The notes under the pieces: generated by a model | Databases searched by the model: none | The model's input: only the letters and a program-made list of their open reading frames with translations | Told to the model about the DNA's origin: nothing | Source: Brumimicrobium oceani | Lineage (GTDB): Bacteria > Bacteroidota > Bacteroidia > Flavobacteriales_D > Crocinitomicaceae | Reading direction: 5' to 3' | Assembly: GCF_003143775.1 (NCBI RefSeq) | Contig: NZ_QFRJ01000002.1 | Span: forward strand, 268,501-332,500 | DNA: 64,000 nt | Shown: positions 62,501 through 64,000 of the stretch, in pieces | Layout of the letters: each line of letters starts with the position of its first letter | Numbering within the stretch: the first letter of the stretch is position 1 | Translations under genes and position numbers: made by a program

Positions 62501-64000
62501 GAATGTCATCATTTATCGTGAATGTTTGTACAAGATCTATGTTATTTCCACAATCATCTGCAATGTTGTATGTTCTTGTAATGACTTCTGGACAAGTATT
62601 TCCATCTGAAACATCGCTCACATGTGTCACTGTTGGGTTGACTGTACAATTGTCTGCTTCATCTGTAATCGCTAAAACATCCACCGCAGGAAGATCTGCC
62701 AAACATTGTAAAGCCACATCTGCTGGAGCAGTTCCTGTTGGAAGAATTGTATCATTAATTGTAAAGGTTTGCAAGACGTTAATGCTATTTCCGCAATCGT
62801 CAGCAATGTTGTAGGTTCTTGTGATAATCTCCGGACAAGTATTCCCATCTGACACATCACTCACGTGTGTTACTGTTGGAATGGCAGTACAATTATCTGC
62901 TTCATCAGTGATTAAATTAATGTCTGCCGCTGGAAGGTCTTCAATACATTGCAGTGTTACATCTGCAGGCGCTGTTCCAGTTGGATTAATATCGTCATCA
63001 ACCGTTATGATTTGAATCACATCTATATTGTTTCCGCATGCATCTGCAATGTTGTAAGTTCGTGTAATCGTTTCAGGACACAAATTTCCATCTGAAACAT
63101 CGCTCACATGTGTAACTATTGGATTTGCAGTACAATTATCCGCTTCATCTGTAATTGCAGTAATGTCAACTGCTGGAACATCACCTATACACTGAACTGT
63201 AGTGTCGGAAGGAGCTGTAGCTGTTGGATTGATTAAATCATTGATCACAATATCTTGACTACAAGAAACAGTCACTCCACAAGTATCAGCAATTTGATAG
63301 GTTCTTGTGATTATTTTTGGACAAGAATTACCGTTAGAAACTTCACTCAATAAAATAAATGAAGAAGAATCAATTATTCCTCCGGCAGGAATAGTAGCAG
63401 AGCCACCAGCAGCAATAAATTCATCAAAGTTCGCATAAGCAGCTTGTTCAGAAATATCACAAACAGCGGTTAAATCTCCCGGACAAGTAATGTCTGTAAT
63501 AGCAGGAGAAACTGTAATCATTACTTGATCAGAAGAAAAACAGTTGGTTAAATCTGCCGTTACCGTATAGTAAGTTACTCCAACTGGTGGCACAAAACCA
63601 ACGCCATCTGTAATGCCATTATCCCAAGAAAGTATTGCTCCATCAGGATTATTAGCAGATAGCACTATCGTAGTTCCTTCACAATAAAATGCATCTGGCC
63701 CCGCATCAATCAAACCTGATGTTGGGTCATTGATGTTGATAGAAACATTTTCTGTTGTTGTACACGAAGGACAGTCAATATCTGAAACTGTAAAATTAGT
63801 GTAAGAACCTGCAATCAATCCAGTAATGACATATTCACCTGCTGCGTTTGTAGTAATTGTGTTTGTTGGACCACCATCATAACTCATTTCGTAACTTGTG
63901 TTAGGATCCAATCCAGAAAGTGTTATTGTTCCATCACTTCCTCCACAAGAACCAGTTCCCGTTCCAGAGACTGTAAATGTTGGTGTATAAGAAGCAATCG
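59547..64000 (-). CDS. Giant HYR-repeat adhesin with T9SS type B C-terminal domain, N-terminus outside the window
   Basis: The minus-strand frame is open from 64000 to the stop at 59547; the start is beyond the window. Order in the visible part: a Cys-containing module (TFTVSGTG...GSCGGSDGTITLSGL) and an SCFSSD-type Ig module, then nine tandem HYR-like repeats of about 81 residues (DNA about 63230-61046), each with QC, DNC, CPE and CGN cysteines, then a second copy of the flanking module (TFTLSSTGPTTCSGSDGTITLSGL... SSDVVSVLIHPAP), a PKD domain (YNWSFGDGETSVLTDPTHNY) and the gliding-type C-terminal domain (YIPNSFTPNADINNETFKP...LTIFNRWGELLFESN...GYVWKIEFK). Secreted by T9SS and attached to the surface; probably adhesive. 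Confidence 0.93.
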   Translation of the reverse strand, partial: IASYTPTFTVSGTGTGSCGGSDGTITLSGLDPNTSYEMSYDGGPTNTITTNAAGEYVITGLIAGSYTNFTVSDIDCPSCTTTENVSININDPTSGLIDAGPDAFYCEGTTIVLSANNPDGAILSWDNGITDGVGFVPPVGVTYYTVTADLTNCFSSDQVMITVSPAITDITCPGDLTAVCDISEQAAYANFDEFIAAGGSATIPAGGIIDSSSFILLSEVSNGNSCPKIITRTYQIADTCGVTVSCSQDIVINDLINPTATAPSDTTVQCIGDVPAVDITAITDEADNCTANPIVTHVSDVSDGNLCPETITRTYNIADACGNNIDVIQIITVDDDINPTGTAPADVTLQCIEDLPAADINLITDEADNCTAIPTVTHVSDVSDGNTCPEIITRTYNIADDCGNSINVLQTFTINDTILPTGTAPADVALQCLADLPAVDVLAITDEADNCTVNPTVTHVSDVSDGNTCPEVITRTYNIADDCGNNIDLVQTFTINDDILPTGSAAPLAVQCIGDVPAPDVNYITDEADNCTVNPTVTHVSDVSDGNTCPEVITRTYNIADDCGNNIDVTQIITINDTILPTGTAPADVTVQCISDVPAVDISAITDEADNCTVIPIVTHVSDVSDGNTCPEIITRTYNIADDCGNNIDVVQTITINDDIAPTATAPSDTTVQCIGDVPMADIALITDEVDNCTANPAVIHLSDISDGNTCPEVITRTYRITDDCGNNTDITQIITINDTILPTGTAPADLAFQCLSDIPAADINAITDEADNCTVNPIVTHVGDVSDGNTCPEVITRTYNIADSCGNNIDVTQVFTINDTLLPTGTAPADLALQCLADVPAVDVLAITDEADNCTVNPIVTHVSDVSDGNTCPEVIVRTYNIADSCGNNIDVTQTFTINDDILPTASNASDLTVECSSDVPAVNISVITDEADNCTANPTVAFVSESTDGNTCNGEVITRIYSVTDDCGNSIDVSHTITIDSYTPPTFTLSSTGPTTCSGSDGTITLSGLGVSTNYQLSYDGGASNPITTNAAGEYVITGLTAGSYIDFTVYDEDCPTCFVTVTETINLSDPDAPAIDAGLDQEHCEEALVILNAINPENANISWDNGVVDGVGFVSPVGTTNYTVTAELANCFSSDVVSVLIHPAPAVSAGSDIDGCLDSEFVLTGSGASSYVWDNGVVDGVGFSQGEGTTTYSVIGTSIHGCKNIDQVDITVHPFPIVDFMADTLTGCYPLEVNFTSLLHELTDICTFTINGETMTPGITANYTFNTVKCYDIQLRVESQYGCITDYSKADYICVGEYPTADFSVNPTPLTSFETAASFTNESIGSETYNWSFGDGETSVLTDPTHNYSPEKEEVKAYTVELIAYSDYGCADTVYKALPYVADLVYYIPNSFTPNADINNETFKPVFHSGYDPKNYQLTIFNRWGELLFESNDVNYGWDGSYGVDGGRLVQDGVYIWKIEFKKESDTERIEISGHVNLIR

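Noticed and set aside
61040-63230. Regular ~243-bp DNA period as a possible repeat locus of its own, and several plus-strand frames within it
   Set aside because: Explained by the HYR-like protein repeats of the adhesin; plus-strand frames are antisense shadows sharing the same repeat.

Overview
The window looks like a chromosomal segment of a low-GC Bacteroidota, most likely a Flavobacteriales member. The evidence is: several secreted proteins with type IX secretion (T9SS) C-terminal sorting domains, two giant adhesins with the gliding-motility-associated C-terminal domain, a PorP/SprF protein, a TonB receptor paired with a DUF4249 lipoprotein, and many promoters of the Bacteroidota form (TTTG near -33, TAnnTTTG near -7) with no clear Shine-Dalgarno sites. 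Genus cannot be decided from the sequence alone. No prophage, CRISPR array, rRNA or intact insertion sequence was seen apart from a RAYT/REP locus.

Layout. 1-3.5 kb: end of a surface-polysaccharide cluster (PLP aminotransferase cut by the window edge, SMK-type nucleotide-sugar dehydratase, initiating phosphoglycosyltransferase). 4.3-7.3 kb: NamZ-like muramidase lipoprotein divergent from a LolE-like permease. 7.8-10.4 kb: ribD, a DMT transporter, clpS and a tRNA-Arg(ACG). 10.4-12.9 kb: gene-poor, with dispersed hairpin repeats and a ~430-bp element with terminal inverted repeats. 13-24 kb: T9SS-secreted proteins, an orphan PabA/TrpG amidotransferase, an MDR efflux pump, a TPR-nth pair and a DUF58 protein. 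24-27.5 kb: pdhB, pfkA and a REP-associated tyrosine transposase (RAYT) with its hairpins. 28-34 kb: phenylacetyl-CoA epoxidase locus, paaABCD on the plus strand, two tandem PaaE-type reductases and an SDR divergent from it. 34-44 kb: CotH-kinase-like T9SS protein, a heavy-metal-binding lipoprotein, and an adhesin-SprF-OmpA/TPR operon. 44-50.5 kb: dnaK, a padR/membrane-protein cassette with a clear double operator, a small T9SS protein, a pseudogene with two in-frame TGA codons and a predicted barrel protein. 51-59 kb: purM-prfA, TonB receptor-DUF4249, a second copy of the ~430-bp element, pyrF. 59.5-64 kb: 3' part of a giant HYR-repeat adhesin running off the window.

The strongest leads beyond routine annotation are the ~430-bp non-coding mobile element (two full copies, one relic, one copy with flanking direct repeats), the RAYT with its GTAG-based hairpins, the PadR double operator beside a membrane protein carrying two GldL-like motifs, the tRNA-Arg with a coordinated 19/56 change, and the broken gene with two TGA codons. 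Nothing here was tested by database search; family names come from recognised motifs and general knowledge of these families.
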